Source: JAADDG01 sp964450755 (GTDB lineage Bacteria > Campylobacterota > Campylobacteria > Campylobacterales > JAADDG01). Taken from it: 64,000 nt of DNA. Position 1 is the stretch's first letter; every line of letters begins with the position of its first letter. Both the position numbers and the translations under genes were made by a program. The notes beneath the pieces are model-generated. The model was not told where the DNA came from. It searched no databases and saw nothing but the letters and a program-made list of their open reading frames with translations. The stretch spans positions 1 to 64,000 of the forward strand of contig CAYVDJ010000100.1 of the NCBI GenBank assembly GCA_964450755.1. The letters run 5' to 3'. Shown piece by piece: positions 53,185 to 61,501 of this stretch.

Positions 53185-54235
53185 ATATATTCATCCTCTC
53201 AAATATCTGTAACAAAATATCGTTGATATCATATTTGTAATCCCACTCTTTATAGTGTGATCTAAATTTACCCACATCGCTTATCCACCAGATATGATCT
53301 CCTATACGGTTTGTTTTGCTGTATATATAGTTCATCTTCTTTCCGGTTATCTCTTCGCATATAGATATGGCTTCCATGATGGAGCAGTTACTGTGTCTGC
53401 TTCCTCCCACATTATAGACCTCCGCATTTTTTGGATTTTTATAAAAGTGCCAAAACATATTGATTAGATCAAAAGAGTGGATATTGTCTCTGACCTGTTT
53501 TCCTTTGTATCCGAGTATCGTATAGGTTTCACCGCTTATGGCGCATTTCATCAGATAACTTAAAAAGCCGTGAAGTTTTGTTCCGCTGTGGTTTGGTCCC
53601 GTCAGACATCCTCCTCTGAAAATTCCTGTTTTCATACCAAAATATCTGCCGTACTCCTGTACCAAAATATCTGCCGAAACTTTACTTGCGCCAAAAAGAG
53701 AGTGTTTTGTGTTGTCTATGCTCATTGACTCGTCTATACCGTTGAAATAGGGATGACTCTCTTCTATCTCCCATCTTGTTTCAAGCTCTTTCAGCGGTAA
53801 AAAGTTCGGTCTCTCTCCGTAAACCTTGTTTGTGGAGGTAAATATAAAAACACTTTCAAAAGAGTGCTTTCTCGCAGCTTCCAAAAGATTTAGAGTGCCT
53901 GTTGCATTGATGGAAAAATCTTTGAAAGGATCTTTTACCGCCCAGTCATGGCTTGGTTGTGCGGCTGTGTGGATTATCAGTTTGATATCTTTGTTGTACT
54001 CTTTGAAAATCTTTTCTATTGCGTTTTGTTCTCTTATATCCACATCATAATGGATATAGTTTGGTATTTTGTTTTTCAAATCTCTTTTGTTTTGGAGATT
54101 TGAAGCCTCTTTGCCAAAAAGCTCCTCTCTCATGTTGTTGTCTATCCCTATGACATAATCAAATCTTTCTGCGAAAAATTCCACACTCTCTCTTCCGATA
54201 AGTCCGGCACTTCCCGTTATCAGACAAATATCCAT
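53171..54235 (-). CDS. Extended SDR, CDP-paratose-2-epimerase-like with Phe in place of catalytic Tyr
   Basis: 354 residues. The NAD motif is [15 protein letters not shown] and [12 protein letters not shown] is the family block. The usual YxxxK reads F181-G-A-S-K185 ([12 protein letters not shown]), so the acid/base Tyr is missing. The [21 protein letters not shown] segment and [25 protein letters not shown] are intact. I recall relatives with the same SxFGASK form in other genomes, so the change may define a subfamily. It may have altered chemistry. It overlaps the next SDR by 16 bases. Confidence 0.83.
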   Translation of the reverse strand: MDICLITGSAGLIGRESVEFFAERFDYVIGIDNNMREELFGKEASNLQNKRDLKNKIPNYIHYDVDIREQNAIEKIFKEYNKDIKLIIHTAAQPSHDWAVKDPFKDFSINATGTLNLLEAARKHSFESVFIFTSTNKVYGERPNFLPLKELETRWEIEESHPYFNGIDESMSIDNTKHSLFGASKVSADILVQEYGRYFGMKTGIFRGGCLTGPNHSGTKLHGFLSYLMKCAISGETYTILGYKGKQVRDNIHSFDLINMFWHFYKNPKNAEVYNVGGSRHSNCSIMEAISICEEITGKKMNYIYSKTNRIGDHIWWISDVGKFRSHYKEWDYKYDINDILLQIFERMNIYETI

Positions 54236-55257
54236 TTCAACTCCTCCTGATTATCCTCGATCCACTCCAAAGTTTCCATAATCGTATCTTTTATATCTCT
54301 TTTGGGTTTCCAGCCTGATTTTGAAATTTTGCCGTTATCGGTTATGTAGTATTTTATATCAAGCTCTCTGTTTTCTTTGAACAAAACGCTTTTGTCTTTT
54401 ATAACCTTTTTGCAAAATCTATCCAGCTCTATCAGTGACAAAGAGGAGTTTAAACCTCCCCCCACATTGAAAGTCTCTTTGTTAAAAAGAGTGAAATTGT
54501 GAATTTGAAGGTCGATAAGATCAAAAAGATCGTTTATATTCAAGATATCTCTTACCTGTTTGCCGTTGCCGAAAATCGTCAAAGGTTTGTCAAAAAAGTA
54601 ACTTGCCACCCAAAACGCCACTATCCCCTGATCTGCTTTTCCAAACTGTCCGGCTCCCGCGATAACACCGCATCTGTTGATAACGGCATCCAGTGAAAAC
54701 ATATTTACATATTCGTTTATGATAAGTTCGCTTGAGAGTTTTGTCGCTCCATAGAGTGTTCTGTATCCTTTTAACGGCAGGTTTTCGCTAAAACCCTCTT
54801 TTGTAACTCCCTCTGTATCGTTTTGTCCCATCTCATATCTTGTATCGCTCTCTTTGTAATCAAGTGAGTTTATCAGATCAACGGGATAGACTCTGCTTGT
54901 AGATAAAAAGATGATTTTTGCCCTGTTTTTAAGAGAGATTTCCAAAGAGTTTATCAAGCCGCCCAGATTTGTGTCGATAAGATATTTTCTATCTCCGTCC
55001 ATTCCCGCCAATACCGACGCTTCGGCACTTGCCTCTATCAGAAGATCAAAAGAGAGAGTGTTTAAATCGTCCATGTTTCTTATATCGCCGTGGATAAATT
55101 CTATATCATATTTTTTAAATTCTTTGAGGTTTAGTTCGCTTCCTCTTCTTCTTAGATTGTCAAATACGACTATCTGATAATTTGGATATTTTGTTTTCAA
55201 CTTTACAGCGATAGAACTTCCTACAAATCCCGCTCCACCCGTTATCAATATCTTCAA
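54220..55257 (-). CDS. Extended SDR nucleotide-sugar epimerase, CDP-tyvelose/paratose-2-epimerase-like
   Basis: 345 residues. The NAD loop is [18 protein letters not shown] and the catalytic motif YGATK is intact ([12 protein letters not shown]). [16 protein letters not shown] text ([15 protein letters not shown]) and [19 protein letters not shown] resemble CDP-tyvelose 2-epimerase. The TTG start has an AAGGAGAG site five bases upstream. With the preceding 354-residue paralogue it forms a tandem pair, likely acting on successive or alternative sugars. Specificity unknown. Confidence 0.87.
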   Translation of the reverse strand: MKILITGGAGFVGSSIAVKLKTKYPNYQIVVFDNLRRRGSELNLKEFKKYDIEFIHGDIRNMDDLNTLSFDLLIEASAEASVLAGMDGDRKYLIDTNLGGLINSLEISLKNRAKIIFLSTSRVYPVDLINSLDYKESDTRYEMGQNDTEGVTKEGFSENLPLKGYRTLYGATKLSSELIINEYVNMFSLDAVINRCGVIAGAGQFGKADQGIVAFWVASYFFDKPLTIFGNGKQVRDILNINDLFDLIDLQIHNFTLFNKETFNVGGGLNSSLSLIELDRFCKKVIKDKSVLFKENRELDIKYYITDNGKISKSGWKPKRDIKDTIMETLEWIEDNQEELKWIFV

Positions 55258-55266
55258 TCACTCTCC

Positions 55267-56631
55267 TTAGGATTCTTGGAGTTGTTCAACAACTCTTTGC
55301 CATTTTCTGTTTCCGTCTGTTTCTCTGTTATAGTTTTCATCTATTTTTGCCTCTTCAAAATTTTTCAACTCCCCTTTTTGAGAAAGTGTGGAGAGAGGAG
55401 TTCCGTCCATCTCCGCACAGCCTGATGTCTGATAGCTGTCAAACTCCGCCTCTTCTATAAATCTCATAGTCATTCTCATCTGTTCGTAACTCTCTCCGGG
55501 CAGTCCGAAAGTAAAAGAGCCGTGAATACTCATACCGAGATTTTTGATATGTTTTATTACTTTTTTGGCATATTTTAGATCAAGATGTTTGTTTACAATT
55601 TTATCCACAACAAACTGGCTTCCGCTCTCAAATCCCAGACTTACACCAAAACATCCCGATTTTTTCATGATATCCCAAGTTTCCATCTTGATGGTATCTG
55701 CTCTGCACATGGCAGACCATGCAATATCATATTTTGCCAAAACCTCACACATCTCTTTTGTGTGCCTGTCTCCGAGGTTGAAAGTATCATCATCAAACCA
55801 CAGTGATTTGAATTTCAGATCATTTACCAGATAATCCACATACTTTTCCATATACTCTTTGTTGTAGTATCTTACTTTTCTTATCTTTGTGCCGTCTGGA
55901 TCATCTCCGCTCATCGTCGCAGGCCAGACGCAGAAGATACATTTAAAAGGACATCCTCTACTCGCCCAGACATGGGCATGGGGGAAGATCTGCCCAAGCG
56001 GTCTGTTGTTGTAGTAGTTATACAAGACATCTTTTTCAAAAAGCGGAAAAGGGGCATTGTTCATCTCCTCTTCACTCAAAAGGTCATACTCTATAACTCC
56101 GCTCTCTCCTTTTAGAACTTTTACGCTTCCTTTCTCATATTCCCCTTTGATAACGGCATAGATATCAAGCTCTTTTATGATCTCTTCTCCCCTTACACTG
56201 ACGGGTCCTGTTATGATTATCTTGCTTTTTGGAGATATTTTTCGTATCTTTTTTATAAGAGTTTTGTCATGCTCAAAACTTGGGGTGGAGGACTCGAAAA
56301 ATATATAATCAAAAAGCTCCTTTTTCAGATAGGAAAGATAACTCTCATAGGACTCTTTTCTTGCGATACTGTCTCTTAAGATGATCTTACAAGAGGTGTG
56401 TCTCTTTGCATAAGAGGCGGCATAAGCCATAAAATAGGGAAAAGGTATATAATCTTTATAGACAAAATTGTCAGGGCTTGACTGACCGAGATAGAGATAC
56501 GGCCATCTGCTTCCGGCTCTTACTCCCTGATAGTATCTGTATTCTCTTTTTAACTCTCCCGTATTCCAGTCTTTAAACTCCTGCCAGTTTTGTTCTCCCC
56601 ACCATGGGGCGTTACAAAAGAGCGCTTTCAT
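55267..56631 (-). CDS. Radical SAM enzyme with B12-binding-like N-terminal domain
   Basis: 454 residues. The 4Fe-4S cysteines are C227, C231 and C234 (CPFKCIFC). The N-terminal ~200 residues form a Rossmann-like domain placed where cobalamin-binding domains lie in this group; the Dx HxxG motif of His-on cobalamin is not seen. Conserved blocks: GCFGVSLGFESGSQFVVDKI, GSFTFGLPGESYEQM. Such enzymes in sugar loci include methylases and deoxygenases. It overlaps the first gene of the operon by four bases. The product is unknown; a rare sugar methyl or deoxy step is an inference. Confidence 0.87.
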   Translation of the reverse strand: MKALFCNAPWWGEQNWQEFKDWNTGELKREYRYYQGVRAGSRWPYLYLGQSSPDNFVYKDYIPFPYFMAYAASYAKRHTSCKIILRDSIARKESYESYLSYLKKELFDYIFFESSTPSFEHDKTLIKKIRKISPKSKIIITGPVSVRGEEIIKELDIYAVIKGEYEKGSVKVLKGESGVIEYDLLSEEEMNNAPFPLFEKDVLYNYYNNRPLGQIFPHAHVWASRGCPFKCIFCVWPATMSGDDPDGTKIRKVRYYNKEYMEKYVDYLVNDLKFKSLWFDDDTFNLGDRHTKEMCEVLAKYDIAWSAMCRADTIKMETWDIMKKSGCFGVSLGFESGSQFVVDKIVNKHLDLKYAKKVIKHIKNLGMSIHGSFTFGLPGESYEQMRMTMRFIEEAEFDSYQTSGCAEMDGTPLSTLSQKGELKNFEEAKIDENYNRETDGNRKWQRVVEQLQES

Positions 56632-58649
56632 CTTTGCCCCGTGATGAGCTTTTGAAACTCTTTTGTATTTACATTGTTTAAAAACAGTTCCATATCTTTT
56701 TGGTTCGCTTTTGCAAGTTTTTTTCTCATATCTTTGTCTTTTATAAGAAGATTGCAGTTTTTTATATAATCCTCTTTTGATTTTGAATAAGTTGTATGAA
56801 AAAGATCCAAATCGCCATAACAGCTCTCTATCGCTTTTTCATCTCTGTCCAAAGAGTATTTAAAATACCAGTCGGCTGTCAAAGTGGCGCCAAAACCTTT
56901 GCTCATATATTCGTCTCTTGATGTGCCTTGGGGCATGGGGAAGGTATCCAAAAAGATATCGATAACATATCCGTAGATGTTTGCATTTACCATCCACTCA
57001 AAGACAAATCTCTCTTTATCGATTTTCAGATCGCTCAATTTTGCCTCTATCGAATCGATATTGCCTACTCCACACGCCAAAAAGATGGCATCTTTGTTTT
57101 TATCAAGTATCTCTTTTACTGTTTTTAGATATTCGATACTGTCTAATTTTACATATCTGGTTATAACGCCAAGAACCGTTTTGTTTTTAAAACGGTTCTC
57201 TTTTATCCTTTTTGCTTCCTGCTGTTCTTTGTTTGAACCCATCATGAATGAGGTATCTATCGATATATTAAATCTTTTGTATTCAAAAGTGGGAGAGTTT
57301 GGCATAAAATGGGAAATTCTCTCATCAATGCCTTCAACATCATATTCAAAATTTCCATGACACCAAAATATCTGTTTTGGTGCGGTTCGTGTGGCAAAGA
57401 GAAAATCCATGATGTCATAATTGTTCAAAGAACCTATCATGATATCTGTCTCTTTGTCTATCAATATCTCTCTTATCTTTAAAGCTTTGCTTAAGTGATC
57501 ATAAAAGAGTCCCTGCTCCTGGTTGATATCAAGTCCGGCTCTTATCACTTCGATACCGAGATCATAAAGCTTTTCAAGTTCGTTTTGCTGATCTTCTGCT
57601 TTGTCTATATAGGTCAAAGAGACAAAAGAGATCTCATAATGTTTTTTGAACTCTTCATCTTTTAAGAGAGATTTTATCAGTGAATACTCTATCTTAAAAG
57701 GAGAGTTTTCCACTATTCTGTCTTTTATAAAAGCTATTTTTATTTTGCTGTTTGGATTTATCTTTTTGCATGGTTTGAGATTGTGTTTTTTTGCAAACTC
57801 TTTGTATGCCAAAGAGGCGGGTTTGTCAATCTTGCTGTTAAAAAGCCTCCACTCTTTTGGGCTTTGGTAGTTGTTACCGCATACACTGTATATAAAAAAA
57901 TGAAGATACATCTGTGTTTGGATATCATCTCTTTTTATGGCTTCGTTGCAAAGGTCTGCAAAAGGATCAAAGAGTTTCAACCAGCTTTTATGATTGTGAT
58001 AGGCGGGAATATTCCATGTAATGTGCAAAAGCCAGATAACAAGAGACCTTTGAGCTGCTCTTGAGGAGTTGAAAAAATTTTTTGCTTTGGCAAGTTGTAA
58101 AACGATATCGATAATCATCTCAAAATCCGGTTCATTATCATTTAAAAAACCTCTGAATGTCTCCACCCCCAAAACAGCTCCGCTGCTGATAGCGGCGTTT
58201 ATCTCCAAAGAGAAATTTCTTTTTATATACTCCCTGACACCTTTTTCAAAATCACCGTTTAGAAAGTCGCAGACGGCTACAAGGTGGTTAAAGATATATT
58301 TTTCACTTTTGTTTGGATCTGTTTGCAGAAAATTTTGTAAAAGATACTCTCTTAGAGCTTTTATCGTGGGATCGGGTTGAAAAGAGACGATATCATGAAA
58401 TGTTTTGTAAAGATTCAGCAGTTTGACAGAGGGCATCTCACCTTTTAAAAGAACATCATCTCTTATTCTCTTTCTGAGAATTTCAAAATATTTTAGATAA
58501 TACTCTTTGTACTCCTCTTTTTCTCTTATATCATATCTGCAAAAAGCTGCTATGGAGTCTTGGAGCAGATTTATATCCTGAATAGTTTGTAGTTTTTCAA
58601 TCTCTTTCCCAAAAAGAGTGTTTTTGCCATTTTGTAAAGTATCTAACAT
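56628..58649 (-). CDS. Large GT41-like (OGT/HMW1C-related) glycosyltransferase
   Basis: 673 residues. The first ~300 residues are helical. From ~310 a GT-B domain follows: FWCHGNFEYD (the conserved His), GVITRYVKLDSIEYL, FLACGVGN and IDIFLDTFPMPQGTSRDEYMSKGFGA, the last very like the OGT/HMW1C DIFLDxFPxxGGTTxxE block. GT41 enzymes add GlcNAc or hexoses to Ser/Thr or Asn of proteins. Lack of a signal peptide fits cytoplasmic glycosylation of a protein before export, for example an adhesin or flagellin. It is the first gene of the glycan operon, with 100 bases of AT-rich spacer upstream for the promoter. Confidence 0.83.
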   Translation of the reverse strand: MLDTLQNGKNTLFGKEIEKLQTIQDINLLQDSIAAFCRYDIREKEEYKEYYLKYFEILRKRIRDDVLLKGEMPSVKLLNLYKTFHDIVSFQPDPTIKALREYLLQNFLQTDPNKSEKYIFNHLVAVCDFLNGDFEKGVREYIKRNFSLEINAAISSGAVLGVETFRGFLNDNEPDFEMIIDIVLQLAKAKNFFNSSRAAQRSLVIWLLHITWNIPAYHNHKSWLKLFDPFADLCNEAIKRDDIQTQMYLHFFIYSVCGNNYQSPKEWRLFNSKIDKPASLAYKEFAKKHNLKPCKKINPNSKIKIAFIKDRIVENSPFKIEYSLIKSLLKDEEFKKHYEISFVSLTYIDKAEDQQNELEKLYDLGIEVIRAGLDINQEQGLFYDHLSKALKIREILIDKETDIMIGSLNNYDIMDFLFATRTAPKQIFWCHGNFEYDVEGIDERISHFMPNSPTFEYKRFNISIDTSFMMGSNKEQQEAKRIKENRFKNKTVLGVITRYVKLDSIEYLKTVKEILDKNKDAIFLACGVGNIDSIEAKLSDLKIDKERFVFEWMVNANIYGYVIDIFLDTFPMPQGTSRDEYMSKGFGATLTADWYFKYSLDRDEKAIESCYGDLDLFHTTYSKSKEDYIKNCNLLIKDKDMRKKLAKANQKDMELFLNNVNTKEFQKLITGQR

Positions 58650-58749
58650 AATTTTACCGACTTTCCAAATATTTTAAAGTCTTAGAAAGCAAAAAACATT
58701 CCAAAAAGCCGACGGAAAGATGAATTTTAAAATTATCAAATATTTTATT

Positions 58750-59508
58750 TTATATTTCTATCATATCTTTTTCATAACATTGTGGATCAAATCGGCAGAC
58801 TGTTTTGTTATCAAAATCTAAAAGTTCTTCTCTTTTGTCAGGATAATAAACACTGTTTAAAAAGTGTTTTATTGTATTGATACGGGCTGTTTTTTTGTCA
58901 TCTGTGTGGATGATATTCCACGGGGCAAAATCAAAAGATGTTTTTGCAAACATTTCATCTCTTGCTTTTGAATATTCATCCCAAAGTTCCTGGGCTTTTG
59001 CGTCTATCGGGCTTAGTTTCCACTGTTTTAGGGGGTTTGTTCTTCTCTCTTCAAGCCTTTTTTTCTGCTCCTTTTTGGAGATGTCAAGATAGTATTTCAA
59101 AAAGATCATTTTGGAGTGAACCAAAAGCCTCTCATAGTTTCCAACTTCCTCTATGAAATCTTTATACTCCTCATCTGTGCAAAATCCCATAACTCTCTCA
59201 ACTCCGGCGCGGTTGTACCAGCTTCGGTTAAAAAATGCTATTTCTCCACCGCTTGGAAGATAGATCGTGTATCTTTGAAAATACCATGAGATTTTATCTT
59301 TGTCGGAAGGTTTGCCAAGAGCCACGACTCTGGCTTCTCTGGGGCTTAGATGTTGTGTAAATCTTTTGATGGTTCCGTCTTTTCCCGCTGTATCTCTCCC
59401 CTCAAAGATGATACATACGGCGATTTTTTTTTCTATCACATATCTTTGAAATTTGACAAGTTCCACCTGTAAGTCATAAAGTGTTTTTTTATACTCTTTT
59501 TTATCCAT
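58750..59508 (-). CDS. ppk2: Polyphosphate kinase 2
   Basis: 252 residues, class I PPK2. Walker A is GRDTAGKDGTIKR (residues ~37-49), the lid region has EARVVALGKPSDKDK, the Walker B-type segment is NRSWYNRAGVERVMGFC, and RRTNPLKQWKLSPIDAKA is the second conserved block. It uses polyphosphate to phosphorylate nucleoside diphosphates. It is divergent from the LOG-family gene with a 55-base shared spacer, where a TATTATAA element could serve as the plus-strand -10. Confidence 0.96.
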   Translation of the reverse strand: MDKKEYKKTLYDLQVELVKFQRYVIEKKIAVCIIFEGRDTAGKDGTIKRFTQHLSPREARVVALGKPSDKDKISWYFQRYTIYLPSGGEIAFFNRSWYNRAGVERVMGFCTDEEYKDFIEEVGNYERLLVHSKMIFLKYYLDISKKEQKKRLEERRTNPLKQWKLSPIDAKAQELWDEYSKARDEMFAKTSFDFAPWNIIHTDDKKTARINTIKHFLNSVYYPDKREELLDFDNKTVCRFDPQCYEKDMIEI

Positions 59509-59563
59509 TTCCTATCTCCTTTTGGATATTATAACTCTTTGAGATAAAAATTAAGGTAAAAAG

Positions 59564-60490
59564 ATGAAAAAAGTTTACTTTCATAAGAAAGAGAAATATC
59601 CTTGGCAAAAGCCTAAACTCAAAGAAGAAGACCCAAAAGCACTAGCTCTTGTTGAAAAGATCATGAACTCTCCTACCTATAAACTGGCGCAGGAGGATTG
59701 GGAATTTATAAATTCCGATGAGGCAAGGGCGATAAGGCTTCAGCTTGATTATCTAAAACCCGAAATTCAGATGAGAAAATACGGAATCAAATATACTATC
59801 GTGGTTTTTGGAAGTTCGAGAATAAGAGAACGCAAAACGGCAATGAAAAAACTAAAGACGATTCAGAGAGAACTTGATAAAAATCCCGATTCAAAAGAGC
59901 TTTTAAGAGAGCTTGACATAGCCAAAAGAATGCTGAAAAAGAGTGTCTATTACGAAGATGCGCGACATTTTGGAAGGCTGGTGGGCAAAAGCGGAAAAGG
60001 TCCCAATGACTGTAAAGTTACTGTTATGACAGGAGGCGGACCCGGTATCATGGAGGCAGCAAACAGAGGGGCTTATGATGTGGGAGCCAAAACGATAGGA
60101 CTAAACATCTCTCTTCCCCATGAGCAGTATCCAAATCCCTATATAACTCCTGATCTGTGTTTTTTGTTTCACTATTTTGCCATAAGAAAACTTCATTTTC
60201 TAAATCGTGCGAAAGCGTTGGTGATATATCCGGGCGGATTTGGTACTCTTGATGAACTTTTTGAGACTCTGACTCTCATTCAGACACAAAAAAATCAGGC
60301 TATTCCTGTTGTAATGATAGATAAATCATACTGGAGCAGGGCGATTGATTTTGATTTTTTAAAAGAGGAGGGAGTGATAAGCGGGGAAGATTTGGATATA
60401 TTTACATTTGCCAAAAATGCTGTGGAGGCGTGGGAATATATTTTGGAGTGGTACAAAAAAAGGGATATAGAGCTTTTCAATCACTTTTAG
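59564..60490 (+). CDS. LOG-family (TIGR00730) protein, possible nucleotide-5'-monophosphate phosphoribohydrolase
   Basis: 308 residues. The Rossmann-like LOG/lysine-decarboxylase-like fold shows GGGPGIMEAANRGAYDVG and YPGGFGTLDELFETLTLIQT, the PGGxGTxxE motif that carries the active-site Glu. An N-terminal extension of ~85 residues before the core is characteristic of the larger type II LOG group. LOG enzymes cleave cytokinin ribotides or AMP-like nucleotides; bacterial members are PpnN-like, acting in nucleotide turnover. The gene runs with two tiny helical genes and rraA, and is divergent from ppk2. Confidence 0.9.
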   Translation: MKKVYFHKKEKYPWQKPKLKEEDPKALALVEKIMNSPTYKLAQEDWEFINSDEARAIRLQLDYLKPEIQMRKYGIKYTIVVFGSSRIRERKTAMKKLKTIQRELDKNPDSKELLRELDIAKRMLKKSVYYEDARHFGRLVGKSGKGPNDCKVTVMTGGGPGIMEAANRGAYDVGAKTIGLNISLPHEQYPNPYITPDLCFLFHYFAIRKLHFLNRAKALVIYPGGFGTLDELFETLTLIQTQKNQAIPVVMIDKSYWSRAIDFDFLKEEGVISGEDLDIFTFAKNAVEAWEYILEWYKKRDIELFNHF

Positions 60491-60518
60491 ATATAATAAC
60501 GATAAAAGGAGAGAAACC

Positions 60519-60728
60519 ATGGATGCGGAAAAAAAAGAGTTACAATCAAGAAAAAGCGAGATAAAAAAGGAATTGAAACTTCTTTTTAAAGCAAATATGA
60601 AGATAACTGATTGGGATATTCCCGAAGCTGATGATAAAAAAAGTGCGGAGATTTTGGTACAGATATTCCAAGAAGGTCTTGATGAGATCAAAAGGGATAT
60701 AGAAGAGGGAAAATATAATAATTATTAA
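60519..60728 (+). CDS. Small helical hypothetical protein (69 aa)
   Basis: 69 residues, highly charged (RKSEIKKELKLLF, EGLDEIKRDIEEGKYNNY), predicted to form two helices. Start set by a GGAGAG site a few bases upstream. I do not recognise the family. It lies 28 bases after the LOG gene and 40 bases before another short helical protein, on the same strand, so the three plus rraA are probably one operon. Role unknown. Confidence 0.68.
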   Translation: MDAEKKELQSRKSEIKKELKLLFKANMKITDWDIPEADDKKSAEILVQIFQEGLDEIKRDIEEGKYNNY

Positions 60729-60768
60729 CCGACTGCCTGTATATTTTAAAAAATAAAAAGGATAAAAA

Positions 60769-60963
60769 ATGCAAGAGAAGATAGAAAAAGTAAAAGAAGC
60801 CGTTAAAAAATCGCAAGAGATAGAAGATATGAAAAAGAGTTTGATTTTGGAAAAGATAGAGGAGTGGAAACACGAAGATGAGGCGATGAGCTTGATCCCT
60901 GAAAAACTGATGGAACTTGCAGCGGAGATCAAGCCTATTTTAAAAGAGATAGGGTTGATATAG
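60769..60963 (+). CDS. Small helical hypothetical protein (64 aa)
   Basis: 64 residues, charged, predicted helical hairpin (MQEKIEKVKEAVKKSQEI ... IPEKLMELAAEIKPILKEIG). Site AAAAGG precedes the ATG. rraA follows with a two-base gap, so coupling to rraA translation is likely. No recognised family. Its composition is like the preceding 69-residue protein but alignable identity by eye is low. Confidence 0.68.
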   Translation: MQEKIEKVKEAVKKSQEIEDMKKSLILEKIEEWKHEDEAMSLIPEKLMELAAEIKPILKEIGLI

Positions 60964-60965
60964 TC

Positions 60966-61442
60966 ATGGGTTTTTTTACAGCAGATCTTTGTGATGAATT
61001 TTTTGATTCTGTGAGAGTTTTGGAGCCGATTTTCAGATCTTACGGCGGTCTTTTGAAGTGTGAAGGAGAGATAGCGACAGTCAAACTTGACGAAGACAAC
61101 AGTGAACTTATCTCTTTGTTAAAAGAAGAAGGCAGAGGAAGAGTTGTTGTTGCCGATGCAAACGGGGATTATTGTGCGATAGTCGGAGACAAACTGATGG
61201 GTATTGCCAAAAAAAACGGTTGGAGCGGTATCGTTGTAAACGGTTATGTCAGAGATATTGTAAATACCCAAAATATCGAAGTGGCTCTTTTTGCTCTTGG
61301 AACATATCCGAAAAAGAGTACAAAAAAGGCAAAAGGTCAAAAAGGTGTTGATCTCAATTTCGCCGGAGTTTTGTTTAAAGAGGGTGATTATCTTTATGCC
61401 GATGAGGATGGAATCGTTTTGAGTGATAAAAAACTTTTGTAA
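60966..61442 (+). CDS. rraA: Regulator of ribonuclease E activity A family protein
   Basis: 158 residues with the RraA/HMG-aldolase-like fold: TADLCDEFFDSVRVLEPIF, GRVVVADANGDYCAIVGDKLMGIAKKNGWSGIVVNGYVRD (including the Arg of the aldolase motif) and DYLYADEDGIVLSD. In proteobacteria RraA binds and inhibits RNase E. Campylobacterota generally lack classical RNase E, so a different function, for example a promiscuous 4-hydroxy-4-methyl-2-oxoglutarate aldolase activity, should be considered. A bidirectional terminator follows. Confidence 0.93.
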   Translation: MGFFTADLCDEFFDSVRVLEPIFRSYGGLLKCEGEIATVKLDEDNSELISLLKEEGRGRVVVADANGDYCAIVGDKLMGIAKKNGWSGIVVNGYVRDIVNTQNIEVALFALGTYPKKSTKKAKGQKGVDLNFAGVLFKEGDYLYADEDGIVLSDKKLL

Positions 61443-61447
61443 TCTTC

Positions 61448-61497
61448 AAGGGGAGGTGATATCAAAAAGAGGAAATCTGATATCACCTAAAACCCTT
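61448..61497. terminator. Bidirectional terminator between rraA and nusA
   Basis: AGGTGATATCA (61454-61464) pairs perfectly with TGATATCACCT (61478-61488), loop 13 bases. Outer AAGGG (61448-61452) and CCCTT (61493-61497) extend it after a four-base A bulge on the right. It begins six bases after the rraA stop and ends five bases before the convergent nusA stop, so it can serve both. Confidence 0.75.
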
Positions 61498-61501
61498 TCG
61501 G

